From: Pseudomonadales bacterium
GTDB taxonomy: Bacteria; Pseudomonadota; Gammaproteobacteria; Pseudomonadales; Azotimanducaceae
DNA: 52,485 bases
NCBI GenBank assembly: GCA_030749725.1
Contig: JASMJM010000018.1
Coordinates: 1 to 52,485 of the forward strand
Direction: 5' to 3'
The translations under genes were made by a program, and so were the position numbers. The notes under the pieces were generated by a model. It was given only the letters and a program-made list of their open reading frames with translations, made no database searches and had not been told where the DNA came from. Below, piece by piece: positions 8,662 through 16,781 of this stretch; the stretch's first letter is position 1, and every line of letters begins with the position of its first letter.

Positions 8662-9504
8662 ATGAGGACTATTCATCTCATTTTGCAGAAGCTGATTCCC
8701 CACCACCTGCTATCCAGATCGACCAGTGCCGTGGCGAACTGCAACTGGCCCTGGATGAAGAACCTGCTGATCAAGCTGTTCATCAGATACTTCAAGGTGG
8801 ATATGTCAGAGGCAGTTGATGCTGATCCGACTGCCTACGCGTGTTTCAATGACTTTTTCACCAGGTCGCTCCGGCCGGGGGTGCGATCCATCTGTGCAGA
8901 TCCCGACGCGGTCATCTCTCCCGCGGACGGAACGATCAGCCAGATCGGCAGCGTCGATGAAGGGCGTATTCTGCAGGCAAAGAGCCACCTCTATTCTCTG
9001 CACACCCTTCTCGGTGAATCCGATGCGAGAAGTGCCCGCTTTCGCGATGGAAAGTTCGTCACGATTTACCTGTCGCCCCGCGACTACCATAGGATTCATG
9101 CGCCACAAACCGGCACGCTGGTAGACTCGGTCTATCTGCCTGGAAGCCTCTTTTCCGTCAATCCACACACGGTTAATAACCTGCCGGATCTGTTCCTGCG
9201 CAATGAGCGTCTGGTAACCGTGTTTGAATCATCCTTTGGCTGTCTGGCAGTGGTGATGGTTGGCGCCATGATCGTTGCAGGTATTCATAGTGTCTGGCGG
9301 GGCGAGTGCTATCCTCCGGGTCGAGTGACTAACGACACGATCAGTGCACCGATCCATCTGGCGAAAGGTGCTGAGCTGGGCCGGTTTCAACTTGGGTCCA
9401 CTGTCATTCTTCTCTTCAGCCCGAATTCTCTCCGCTGGCTCGACCACCTTGCTGCCGGTGACTCGCTCCAGATGGGCCAGAAGATTGGTTCGCTGACGGA
9501 TTGA
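8662..9504 (+). CDS. psd: Phosphatidylserine decarboxylase proenzyme
   Basis: Psd makes phosphatidylethanolamine from phosphatidylserine at the inner membrane. The 280 residues include SPADGTISQIG (Asp89), the DYHRIHAP block and the self-cleavage site LGST at 244-247. Cleavage between Gly and Ser gives the pyruvoyl cofactor on a short alpha chain. The length is typical of the proteobacterial form. The stop codon is one base from the epmA stop on the other strand, so the two genes converge with no room for a separate terminator. Confidence 0.97.
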   Translation: MRTIHLILQKLIPHHLLSRSTSAVANCNWPWMKNLLIKLFIRYFKVDMSEAVDADPTAYACFNDFFTRSLRPGVRSICADPDAVISPADGTISQIGSVDEGRILQAKSHLYSLHTLLGESDARSARFRDGKFVTIYLSPRDYHRIHAPQTGTLVDSVYLPGSLFSVNPHTVNNLPDLFLRNERLVTVFESSFGCLAVVMVGAMIVAGIHSVWRGECYPPGRVTNDTISAPIHLAKGAELGRFQLGSTVILLFSPNSLRWLDHLAAGDSLQMGQKIGSLTD

Positions 9505-9505
9505 G

Positions 9506-10498
9506 TCAGGCTCGTTCCGACGGAAACGCTAACACTTCCTGAATGGTGGTGGATCCGCTCATCACCATCAGTAATCGATCCACACCCACGGCAACTCCGG
9601 CGCAGTCCGGCAGTCCATGGGCCATAGCATCCAACAACTGTTCATCTACCGGAACGGTCCGTGTTCCAAGCAGCTGCCGTTGACGGTTGTCCGACTCGAA
9701 TCTGTGCCTCAGTTCCGCCGCATCGACGAGTTCCAGATAGCCATTGGCCAGCTCCATGGAATTGACAAACAGTTCAAATCTTCTGGCAACTCGATGGCCT
9801 TGGCTATCATCGACAATACGTGCCAGAGCACACTGGCAGGCTGGGTAGTCGTATAGGAACGTGGGTGCCGACAGCTCGGCTTCCACCAGGTGAGATGCAA
9901 TCAGGTCGAGACAGGTGCTGCGGGTTACCAGGTCAGTGGCGGTCACCAGCACTTCCCTCGCGACTCCGATCTCAGCTTCTGCCAGATCAAGTAACGCGTC
10001 TAACTCGGCCGTATGTGGGTTCAAGCCGGTCTTCTCGTGGAAAGCAGTGGCATAGGCAACTCTGCTGATGCCCCCCTGCCCGATGCATAATTCGACCAGC
10101 TCTTCGACCTCATCCATCAGTTGGGCAAGATCGAAACCAGGCCGGTACCATTCCAGTATCGTGAACTCGATATTGTGTCTCTTTCCCGATTCACCGGCCC
10201 GGAATGCCTTGCAGATCTGGTAAATGGCAGTCGCATCGGCAGCCAACATTCGTTTCATCGCGAATTCAGGTGATGTCTGCAGGTATCGATCTCGTTCTCC
10301 AGACACCAGACAGCTTTCCAGATGAGGATCAGTGGCACTGCTGCTACCTAACAGGGGGGTTTCGACCTCGATGACTTGGCGGGCAGCAAAGAAGTTCCGG
10401 ATCCTGGCCAGGAGTGCGGCTCTGGATTGGATCATTTCCATATTCGCTGCCGGTTGCCAGGAGATTGGTTCGCTCTTGTCGGACAATCGCCCTCCCAT
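9506..10498 (-). CDS. epmA: Elongation factor P--(R)-beta-lysine ligase EpmA
   Basis: EpmA (YjeA/PoxA/GenX) is a class II lysyl-tRNA synthetase paralogue that attaches beta-lysine to Lys34 of EF-P. The 330 residues have the synthetase core without the N-terminal anticodon-binding domain. Motif 2 is in FRAGESGKRHNIEFTILEW and motif 3 is in GVAVGVDRLLMVM. The VETPLLGSSSATDPHLES block is also typical. The gene lies 14 bp downstream of efp in the same operon, and epmB is divergent from efp, so the whole modification system is together. Confidence 0.96.
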   Translation of the reverse strand: MGGRLSDKSEPISWQPAANMEMIQSRAALLARIRNFFAARQVIEVETPLLGSSSATDPHLESCLVSGERDRYLQTSPEFAMKRMLAADATAIYQICKAFRAGESGKRHNIEFTILEWYRPGFDLAQLMDEVEELVELCIGQGGISRVAYATAFHEKTGLNPHTAELDALLDLAEAEIGVAREVLVTATDLVTRSTCLDLIASHLVEAELSAPTFLYDYPACQCALARIVDDSQGHRVARRFELFVNSMELANGYLELVDAAELRHRFESDNRQRQLLGTRTVPVDEQLLDAMAHGLPDCAGVAVGVDRLLMVMSGSTTIQEVLAFPSERA

Positions 10499-10512
10499 CC
10501 AATTGTTAGCTG

Positions 10513-11085
10513 TCAGGACTTAACCCTGTTTTGATATTCCCCCGTGCGGGTATCTACCCGTACCACCTCGCCGATGCTGACAAACAATGGTACTTTCACC
10601 ACGGCCCCGGTACTGAGCGTGGCCGGTTTAGTTCCGCCGCTGGCAGTATCGCCCTTCAATCCGGGATCTGTCTCCACGACTTCCAGCTCCACAAAATTGG
10701 CCGGCAGAACGCCGATCGGTACATCGTTCCACAGAGTAACGCTATATCTATCCTGCTCCTTCAACCACTGCATCGACTCGGCTACCGCAGCTTGGTCAGC
10801 AGCTAATTGTTCGTAACTGTCATCGGTTTTCATGAAGTGCCAGTGTTGCCCATCGTTGTACAGAAACTCCATCTCCAGCTCCATCACATCGGCTGCTTCT
10901 ATGGACTCACCCGATTTAAAGGTACGCTCCCAGACCCGGCCGGTCTTGAGATTTCTCAGTCTGACTCGATTGAATGCTTGCCCCTTGCCCGGTTTTACCA
11001 ACTCATTTTCCAGAATCGAACAGGGATCACCCTCCAGCATTACTTTGAGACCGGCTCTAAATTCGTTGGTAGAATAGGTTGCCAT
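10513..11085 (-). CDS. efp: Translation elongation factor P
   Basis: EF-P relieves ribosome stalling at polyproline stretches. The 190-residue protein starts at [19 protein letters not shown], the conserved N-terminus, and not at upstream in-frame codons that extend the frame by 71 non-conserved residues. Lys34 in KPGKGQAF is the residue modified by EpmA and EpmB. The three beta-barrel domains end with the conserved [14 protein letters not shown] segment. It is cotranscribed with epmA. Only 29 bp separate its start from that of the divergent epmB. Confidence 0.98.
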   Translation of the reverse strand: MATYSTNEFRAGLKVMLEGDPCSILENELVKPGKGQAFNRVRLRNLKTGRVWERTFKSGESIEAADVMELEMEFLYNDGQHWHFMKTDDSYEQLAADQAAVAESMQWLKEQDRYSVTLWNDVPIGVLPANFVELEVVETDPGLKGDTASGGTKPATLSTGAVVKVPLFVSIGEVVRVDTRTGEYQNRVKS

Positions 11086-11114
11086 GCGTACCTCATAGCT
11101 GTAGTCAAACTTCA

Positions 11115-12128
11115 ATGATACCTCTATCCGATACGGGTTGGCAGGACCAATCCTGGCAGGAAATCTTGGCAAACTCGGTAACCACGGTTGCCGAGCTAAC
11201 CAAGCTGCTGGGCATAGAAGGGCTGCCCCTCGACGTCGAAGTAGACCCGGCATTTCCGCTGTTCGCACCACATCCCTACCTTGCCAGGATCGAGACACAC
11301 AATGCCCACGATCCCCTTCTCCTGCAGATCCTGCCAGCCAGCCTGGAAAGCGCGGAGCAACCGGGTTTTACCGTGGATCCACTGGAAGAGCAATCGGCCA
11401 CATTCGTATCCGGCTTGATCCGTAAGTACCAGGGCAGAGTTCTCATCCTTGCGGCAGGCGCATGCGCCATAAACTGCAGATTCTGCTTCCGGCGCCACTT
11501 CCCTTACGATCAACACACCCTTTCCAGAGACGGCTGGCAGGATATAGTTGCCTGCATCAGCAGGGATGATTCACTCAATGAAGTCATTCTTAGTGGTGGA
11601 GATCCACTTGTAGTCAACGATCAGCGGCTGGCCTGGGTTGTCCGACAGCTGGAAGTGATTCCGCATCTCAGACGACTCAGAATTCACACGCGCCTGCCCA
11701 TTGCCATTCCGCAGCGAGTGTGTGATTCGTTGCTGCAATGGTTGGCGGGCACCTCACTCAAAACAATATTGGTCATTCATTGCAACCATCCGCAGGAATT
11801 GGATGATCCGGTGTTGGAGTCACTGCAGCGGCTGCGACAAGCGGGCGTAACTCTGCTGAACCAAAGCGTTCTGCTTAAGAACATCAATGACGACGCCGAT
11901 GTGCTCGTTGCTCTTAGTGAAAGGCTATTCGAAGCCGACGTTCACCCCTACTATCTGCATCTGTTGGACAGGGTGCGGGGCGCCGCCCATTTCTATCTAT
12001 CTGAAACGCAGGCAATCGAGATACATCAACAAGCAGCGTCCCGGCTGCCGGGATATCTGCTGCCAAGGCTCGTCAGAGAAGTCCCGGGCGCCCGTGCCAA
12101 AATGCCGGTAGACGGTTTCATGATATAG
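11115..12128 (+). CDS. epmB: EF-P (R)-beta-lysylation protein EpmB (lysine 2,3-aminomutase)
   Basis: EpmB is a radical SAM and PLP enzyme that converts (S)-alpha-lysine to (R)-beta-lysine for EF-P modification. From the ATG at 11115 the protein has 337 residues, with the CAINCRFC cluster motif at C117, C121 and C124, followed by FRRHFPYD. An in-frame start at 11079 would run into the efp coding region and adds residues without family likeness, so 11115 is preferred. The gene is divergent from efp. About 32 bp separate its stop from the fimX start. Confidence 0.95.
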   Translation: MIPLSDTGWQDQSWQEILANSVTTVAELTKLLGIEGLPLDVEVDPAFPLFAPHPYLARIETHNAHDPLLLQILPASLESAEQPGFTVDPLEEQSATFVSGLIRKYQGRVLILAAGACAINCRFCFRRHFPYDQHTLSRDGWQDIVACISRDDSLNEVILSGGDPLVVNDQRLAWVVRQLEVIPHLRRLRIHTRLPIAIPQRVCDSLLQWLAGTSLKTILVIHCNHPQELDDPVLESLQRLRQAGVTLLNQSVLLKNINDDADVLVALSERLFEADVHPYYLHLLDRVRGAAHFYLSETQAIEIHQQAASRLPGYLLPRLVREVPGARAKMPVDGFMI

Positions 12129-12159
12129 TATGCACTTCCTTCCCCCTGATCGTAGCTAG

Positions 12160-12318
12160 ATGGCCAGCAAGGAACCAGTCAGACTTCTGATCCTCGATAG
12201 CTCCCAGAACAGTGCAGAAGAATGCATCGTTGTGCTCCGCAATGCCGGCAAGGCAACGCGCGCTCACCAAATCGAATCGGAACAAGAGTTGAGCGCCGCG
12301 TTGAAAGAGCAAACGTGA
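12160..12318 (+). pseudogene. fimX: N-terminal fragment of FimX-like protein, ended by an in-frame TGA
   Basis: From the ATG at 12160, 52 codons read as the start of a receiver-like domain: VRLLILDSSQNSAEECIVVL, then RNAGKATRAHQIESEQELS, ending ALKEQT before TGA at 12316-12318. The next codon continues in the same frame into the large downstream frame. As I recall P. aeruginosa FimX, the sequence at this point reads QTWDL, so TGA stands where TGG (Trp) is expected. The TGA is a sequence fact; the Trp equivalence is from memory. Confidence 0.75.
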
Positions 12319-12321
12319 GAC

Positions 12322-14244
12322 TTGTGTCTCGCCCATGCCACTGTCAATGACTTAACTGCCGCAAAGGCTATCCAACTGATCAAACAGATGGAGAAGGACA
12401 TCCCCTTTATCCTCCTTGCTGACGACAACGAGCTGCAGTCCATCACCGATGGCTTGTCGTTAGGAGCAGATGATGTTGCCCTGGATGATGATGAGAGACT
12501 GGTACTGATCATTGAGCGCGAACTGGCAAATCTGGAAGTCCGGCGCAGCAGAAGACGAGCGCAGGCCAGTCTGCGCGAGACAGAGCGTCGCTGTCAGTTA
12601 TTGCTGGACAGCTCCATGGTAGCGATCGCCTACGTTCACGAGGGGATGCATATCTATGCTAATCAATCTTATCTGGATCTGTTTGGATTCGATGAGATGG
12701 AAGATGTGGAGGGCGTGCCGATCATAGATTTGGTCGCGCCAGAAGATCAGGACAGTTTCAAGTCTCTGCTGAAATCATTTGAGGCCGACGCGGTGGAGGA
12801 GGAGGAGCTGACTTGTATCGACAGTGAAGGCTCAAAGCTGATGACCCAGATTTCACTTTCATCTGCAAATTACGACGATGAGCCCTGTACGCAGGTTATC
12901 TTCAGAAGCATAACCGAGGACAGTGAGTTGGCCGACCGACTGCAAGAGCTCGGTAGCCAGGATCTGCTCACCGGTCTATACAATCGTCAATACTTCCTAG
13001 AACAGCTGGCGCGCACCGTCGACCACGTGGTCGAAGGTGGACAGACTTGCATAATCTTCTATATGAGCCTGGTCGAATTTGCCCAGATCAAAACGGACGC
13101 CGGTATCGCCAACGCAGATCTGGTGTTGGGGGATATTGCTGGTGTCATTAAGGAACAGGTAGACGATGCCAATCTACTCGCCAGATTCGGTGATGATGTT
13201 TTTGCCATGATCTATAAGCAGGGAGATGAGGACGCGGCTGAAAAACTGGGGCAGGAAATCTGCAAGTCCGTCGAGGAGCACCTTTCCGAGGTCGCCGGCA
13301 AGACATTCCATTTATCGGTCAGCATAGGTCTTGCGCTGATAACGGAGAATTCACCCAATGCATCGGAGCTCATATCAAGGGCGCATCGCGCATCGTCCTA
13401 TCCTGAAGAAGGGAACAACGTCCATTTCTATAAATTGGAAGAGGTCGCCGGGTCGGATGGCGATGATGGTGAGGAGAGTTCCGATGCAGCCATCGTTGCC
13501 CTCATTGAGAAATCCATTGAGGAGAATACCCTGAAGCTGTTGTTTCAACCGATCATGAGCTTACACGGCGAAAATGATGAACAGTTTGAGGTGTTGCTGC
13601 GATTGATCGATGATGACAACAATGAGCTTGTCCCGGCAGCATTCCTGGACCAGGCCCACGAGGCAGGTCTGGCAGAGAAGATAGACCGGTGGGTGATCTT
13701 GCAGTCCATAAAACTCCTGTCGGAGCACCGTTCTGAAGGCAGCAAAGCCCGAATCTTCATCAACGTGACCCATGAGACGATCATGGATGATACGTTTCTT
13801 CCCTGGGTCAGTGTGGTGTTGAAGGCAGCCCGCCTGTCAAGTGAAGCGATTATCTTCCAGATCCATGAATCGGACGCAGCAACATATCTTAAACAGGCTA
13901 AGAAGTTCACCGAGGGGTTGGCGGAACTGCACTGCAAGACCTCGATCAACCATTTTGGTTGCTCGCTGAATCCGTTTAAGACGCTCAAGTTCCTCACTGT
14001 CGACTACGTTAAGCTCGATGGTTCTTTTGCGCAGCAGATTGAGGACAGTGAGGAAAAGAAAAAGGATTTGATCGATATGGTCAAGTCGCTGCAATCACAG
14101 GCAGTGCTAACGGCGATATCAGGCGTAGAGAGTCCGATGGCTCTTTCGACCCTGTGGGAAGCGGGGCTCAACTATATTCAGGGCAACTACCTTTCATTTC
14201 CACTGGAAAATATGCAGTACGACTTTAGCAGCGAGGCCATGTAG
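12322..14244 (+). CDS. fimX: FimX-like degenerate GGDEF/EAL protein (main open frame after the TGA)
   Basis: FimX is a cyclic-di-GMP effector that controls type IV pilus assembly. This frame (640 residues from a TTG) holds the rest of the receiver domain (about 1-75), a PAS domain (about 90-200, with QLLLDSSMVAIAYVHEGMHI), a GGDEF domain (about 210-375) with GDDVF at 290-294 in place of GGDEF, and an EAL domain (about 390-635) with EVLLR at 423-427 in place of EALLR. Both catalytic motifs are degenerate in the way known for FimX, so binding rather than synthesis or hydrolysis is expected. The order psd, fimX, serB matches pseudomonads. The upstream TGA means the full protein needs readthrough or a corrected base. 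A product from this TTG alone would lack half the receiver domain. Confidence 0.85.
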   Translation: MCLAHATVNDLTAAKAIQLIKQMEKDIPFILLADDNELQSITDGLSLGADDVALDDDERLVLIIERELANLEVRRSRRRAQASLRETERRCQLLLDSSMVAIAYVHEGMHIYANQSYLDLFGFDEMEDVEGVPIIDLVAPEDQDSFKSLLKSFEADAVEEEELTCIDSEGSKLMTQISLSSANYDDEPCTQVIFRSITEDSELADRLQELGSQDLLTGLYNRQYFLEQLARTVDHVVEGGQTCIIFYMSLVEFAQIKTDAGIANADLVLGDIAGVIKEQVDDANLLARFGDDVFAMIYKQGDEDAAEKLGQEICKSVEEHLSEVAGKTFHLSVSIGLALITENSPNASELISRAHRASSYPEEGNNVHFYKLEEVAGSDGDDGEESSDAAIVALIEKSIEENTLKLLFQPIMSLHGENDEQFEVLLRLIDDDNNELVPAAFLDQAHEAGLAEKIDRWVILQSIKLLSEHRSEGSKARIFINVTHETIMDDTFLPWVSVVLKAARLSSEAIIFQIHESDAATYLKQAKKFTEGLAELHCKTSINHFGCSLNPFKTLKFLTVDYVKLDGSFAQQIEDSEEKKKDLIDMVKSLQSQAVLTAISGVESPMALSTLWEAGLNYIQGNYLSFPLENMQYDFSSEAM

Positions 14245-14266
14245 CGTCCTGTTCTCAGACCGCACC

Positions 14267-14296
14267 AAGCGTGCCCCACTAGGCGTGCCCCACTAG
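14267..14296. repeat. 14-bp tandem repeat between fimX and serB
   Basis: AAGCGTGCCCCACT (14267-14280) and AGGCGTGCCCCACT (14281-14294) lie in the 48-bp gap between the convergent stops. The serB stop codon (CTA on this strand, 14293-14295) lies inside the CACTAG end of the second unit. A further partial copy (AGGCGTGCC, near 14323) is inside the last codons of serB. Confidence 0.8.
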
Positions 14297-15531
14297 TTAT
14301 CAGTCGAGGCGGTGTGTTCCCCATAGGCGTGCCGATCCCGAATACCCATCAAATAAAGAATACTGTCAAGGCCGAGGGTCGAGATTGCATGTCCGGCAGA
14401 TTCTTTAACCACAGTCTTGGCATGAAAGGCGATGCCGAGGCCCGCGCTGCTCAACATAAGTAAATCGTTAGCGCCATCCCCAACAGCAATGGCTTGTTGC
14501 AGGGACAGGCCCTCCTTGGAGGCAATTTCCGCAAGCAACTCCGCTTTCCTGGTGCCATCGACGATCGGTCCCACCACTTTGCCGGTCAGCTTTCCGGACA
14601 CTATCTCCAGTTCGTTGCAGAACACGTAGTCTACGCCCAATCTCTTCTGCAGGGCTCTGCCGACAAAGGTGAAACCACCAGATAGAATGGCGGTCTTGTA
14701 GGAGAGTTTCTTGAGTATCCTGAAGAGGTCCTCAGCTCCCTCCGTCAGGGGCACGGAAGCGGACAGCTCATGCAGCGCCTCGACAGGCAGACCTTCCAGG
14801 AGAGCAACCCTTTTTTTCAGACTCTGCTTGAATTCGAGTCTACCTGCCATCGCCTCTGCGGTGATACGGGTTACCTCATCGCCAACACCAGCTAGACCAG
14901 CCAGTTGGTCAATCACTTCCGTTGCAATCAGGGTGGAATCCATATCGAAGGCGATGAGTTTCCGGTTGCGTCGATAGATGGAGTCTTCCTGGACCGCAAT
15001 GTCCACATCCAGGTCGATGGCTGCGTTCATCAGTTCCATCCGCATGCCGGCCGTATCCCTCGGTTCGCCTCCGAGTGAGAATTCGATACAGGCCCTCGTT
15101 CTGTCCTGCTGATGATCCAGTGGAGTCCGTCCTGACAACCTCATTATGCTGTCGATGTTGAGACCATTGTTGTAGATGATTTCGGCAACCTTCGCTATGT
15201 GGTCTGCCTTGATCTTGCGGCTCAACAGGGTCAGGATGAACAGCGATCTTTCCTGGTGTGTCACCCACTCCTCATAACTACTTCCCTCAACCGGAGTAAA
15301 GCGTACCGTCACACCCAATTCATGGGCACGAAACAGAACATCCTTCAGTAAGGGTGACGATTCTGCCTGCGGCGGAACCCGTATCAGAATTCCCAGCGTT
15401 AGGTAGCTGTGTATCACGGCTTGCCCGATGTCCAGGACATCGACATCATAGTCGCCCAGCAATCTGCTGATCGATGAGGTCAATCCCGGTTTATCTTGAC
15501 CGGAAATATTGATTAAGATGAGCTCATTCAT
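14293..15531 (-). CDS. serB: Phosphoserine phosphatase with N-terminal ACT domains
   Basis: SerB carries out the last step of serine synthesis, hydrolysing phosphoserine. The 412 residues are longer than E. coli SerB (about 322) because of an N-terminal ACT-type region (about 1-170, beginning LILINISGQDKPGLTSSISR), as in pseudomonads and mycobacteria. The HAD phosphatase domain has the nucleophile motif FDMDSTLIA, then ILSGGF and the metal-binding AVGDGANDLLML. ACT domains in this family bind serine and may control the enzyme. Its final codons and stop run into a 14-bp repeat array, so the C-terminal residues may be repeat-derived. Confidence 0.96.
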   Translation of the reverse strand: MNELILINISGQDKPGLTSSISRLLGDYDVDVLDIGQAVIHSYLTLGILIRVPPQAESSPLLKDVLFRAHELGVTVRFTPVEGSSYEEWVTHQERSLFILTLLSRKIKADHIAKVAEIIYNNGLNIDSIMRLSGRTPLDHQQDRTRACIEFSLGGEPRDTAGMRMELMNAAIDLDVDIAVQEDSIYRRNRKLIAFDMDSTLIATEVIDQLAGLAGVGDEVTRITAEAMAGRLEFKQSLKKRVALLEGLPVEALHELSASVPLTEGAEDLFRILKKLSYKTAILSGGFTFVGRALQKRLGVDYVFCNELEIVSGKLTGKVVGPIVDGTRKAELLAEIASKEGLSLQQAIAVGDGANDLLMLSSAGLGIAFHAKTVVKESAGHAISTLGLDSILYLMGIRDRHAYGEHTASTDN

Positions 15532-15654
15532 CTTCGTATTATCTCCGAATCGAGGTCAAGATAACACAGCGCCGAACGCCAGCGTGCTGATCCTGTTCAT
15601 AGCCGAGCTTCGGATATAGACTAGCGCTACAACTCAAAATTTCGTGGCTGAATA

Positions 15655-16761
15655 ATGAATTCGGATCATTGCCATAGATCCCACGTAAAATACTCGCTAG
15701 CAGTTATCCTTCTGATAACCGTGCCGCTGATTCTCAGTGTCACCCTTTCCGCAGTGTTTCTGTCAGCTCTGCTGCTGCGCGAGTTGGATGGTCAGGCAGA
15801 CGATTTCGGACAGACTACAGCCGAATTGCTGGCTGTTTCTTCTGAGGAGTATCTGATAGCAGGCGACCTGCTCAGTCTGAACGTGCTGCTATCGGAACTG
15901 GTCACCAAGGGACACTTCAGCCACGCATCCATCTACAGTGCAGATAGCCACCTGCTGGCAGAGGCAGGTAATTCGACGTGGGGGGAAGACAGAGAATATA
16001 CCGCTGAGATCCACTACCAGGAGTCAATTGCCGGGCACCTGCGCATAACGCTCGCTCACACGGAGCAATCATCCGCTTGGACGATCACAATCATAATAGT
16101 CAGCAATCTTCTTCTGATCGCTATTGTTGCCTTGTTGGTTCACAGATCAGGTGACCAAATCTTAACCTTTCTCAATCGCCTGCAGAGTCAAGACAACGGC
16201 ACGCACGTAGGGGATATGGCACAGCACCACAGCGGCGCGCAGAGCCCAACTGAGCATGACGCGACAGCCTGTCGCTTCAGCGTACTGGTTATCAGGCTCA
16301 AGCCCGTTCGTGTGGCACTGCAGCTAAAGCACGTGATGAACCAGGCTATCTCCCTGTACAACGGTGACATCATTCACCAAACAGATGACGAGGTGGTTGT
16401 GGTTTATACGGCAGACACTGATCATTGCTTTCAGGCGATCTGTACGGATCTGGTCATACAATCCTTGGCGGATGATCATTTTCCAGGACTTGAACTCGGT
16501 GCCGGCATTCACTGCGGAGGGGACCTGGATGACCAGGACGCAATCAAGAAACACGCCATTTACCTCGCCTCACTGGGATATGGAAATCTACTGACCAGCG
16601 AGTCCGTTTATTTCAGTGGAGACGTTCAGAAACGGGTCAAGATCTCAGAATTTCACAGCTCTTTGGCCCCAGACAGCAAGGTGTTCGCCATTGAGTCTCT
16701 GCAGGACGACTACCAGACGCTGATAAACCGGCAGGCCGTGCAACTCAATCAGAGTCGTTAG
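15655..16761 (+). CDS. Membrane protein with periplasmic sensor and degenerate cyclase-like domain
   Basis: The 368 residues start with a transmembrane segment (about 14-40), then a periplasmic part (about 41-140), a second transmembrane segment (about 143-163, TITIIIVSNLLLIAIVALLV) and a cytoplasmic domain of about 200 residues. That domain follows the pattern of class III nucleotide cyclases (NGDIIHQTDDEVVVVY, then LELGAGIHCGG, then LLTSESVYF), but it lacks the clear metal-binding aspartates, so catalysis is doubtful. The gene occupies the position of PA4961 next to serB in P. aeruginosa, as I recall. The function is not established. It is convergent with parC, 20 bp between stops. Confidence 0.75.
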   Translation: MNSDHCHRSHVKYSLAVILLITVPLILSVTLSAVFLSALLLRELDGQADDFGQTTAELLAVSSEEYLIAGDLLSLNVLLSELVTKGHFSHASIYSADSHLLAEAGNSTWGEDREYTAEIHYQESIAGHLRITLAHTEQSSAWTITIIIVSNLLLIAIVALLVHRSGDQILTFLNRLQSQDNGTHVGDMAQHHSGAQSPTEHDATACRFSVLVIRLKPVRVALQLKHVMNQAISLYNGDIIHQTDDEVVVVYTADTDHCFQAICTDLVIQSLADDHFPGLELGAGIHCGGDLDDQDAIKKHAIYLASLGYGNLLTSESVYFSGDVQKRVKISEFHSSLAPDSKVFAIESLQDDYQTLINRQAVQLNQSR

Positions 16762-16781
16762 CAAAGTTGACGGCTACTGGA

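Noticed and set aside
11079-11114. Upstream start for epmB
   Set aside because: It would overlap the efp coding sequence, and the added residues do not resemble the EpmB N-terminus; the ATG at 11115 fits better.
11086-11298. N-terminal extension of EF-P
   Set aside because: The 71 extra residues are out-of-frame shadow of epmB; EF-P starts at MATYSTNEF.
12316-12318. TGA read as selenocysteine or as Trp under an altered code
   Set aside because: Several genes in the window end in TGA, so the code is standard, and homologues are not known to have selenocysteine here. A nonsense change or error is simpler.
13190-13220. Active diguanylate cyclase in the fimX-like protein
   Set aside because: The GGDEF motif is GDDVF and the EAL motif is EVL, both degenerate as in FimX.
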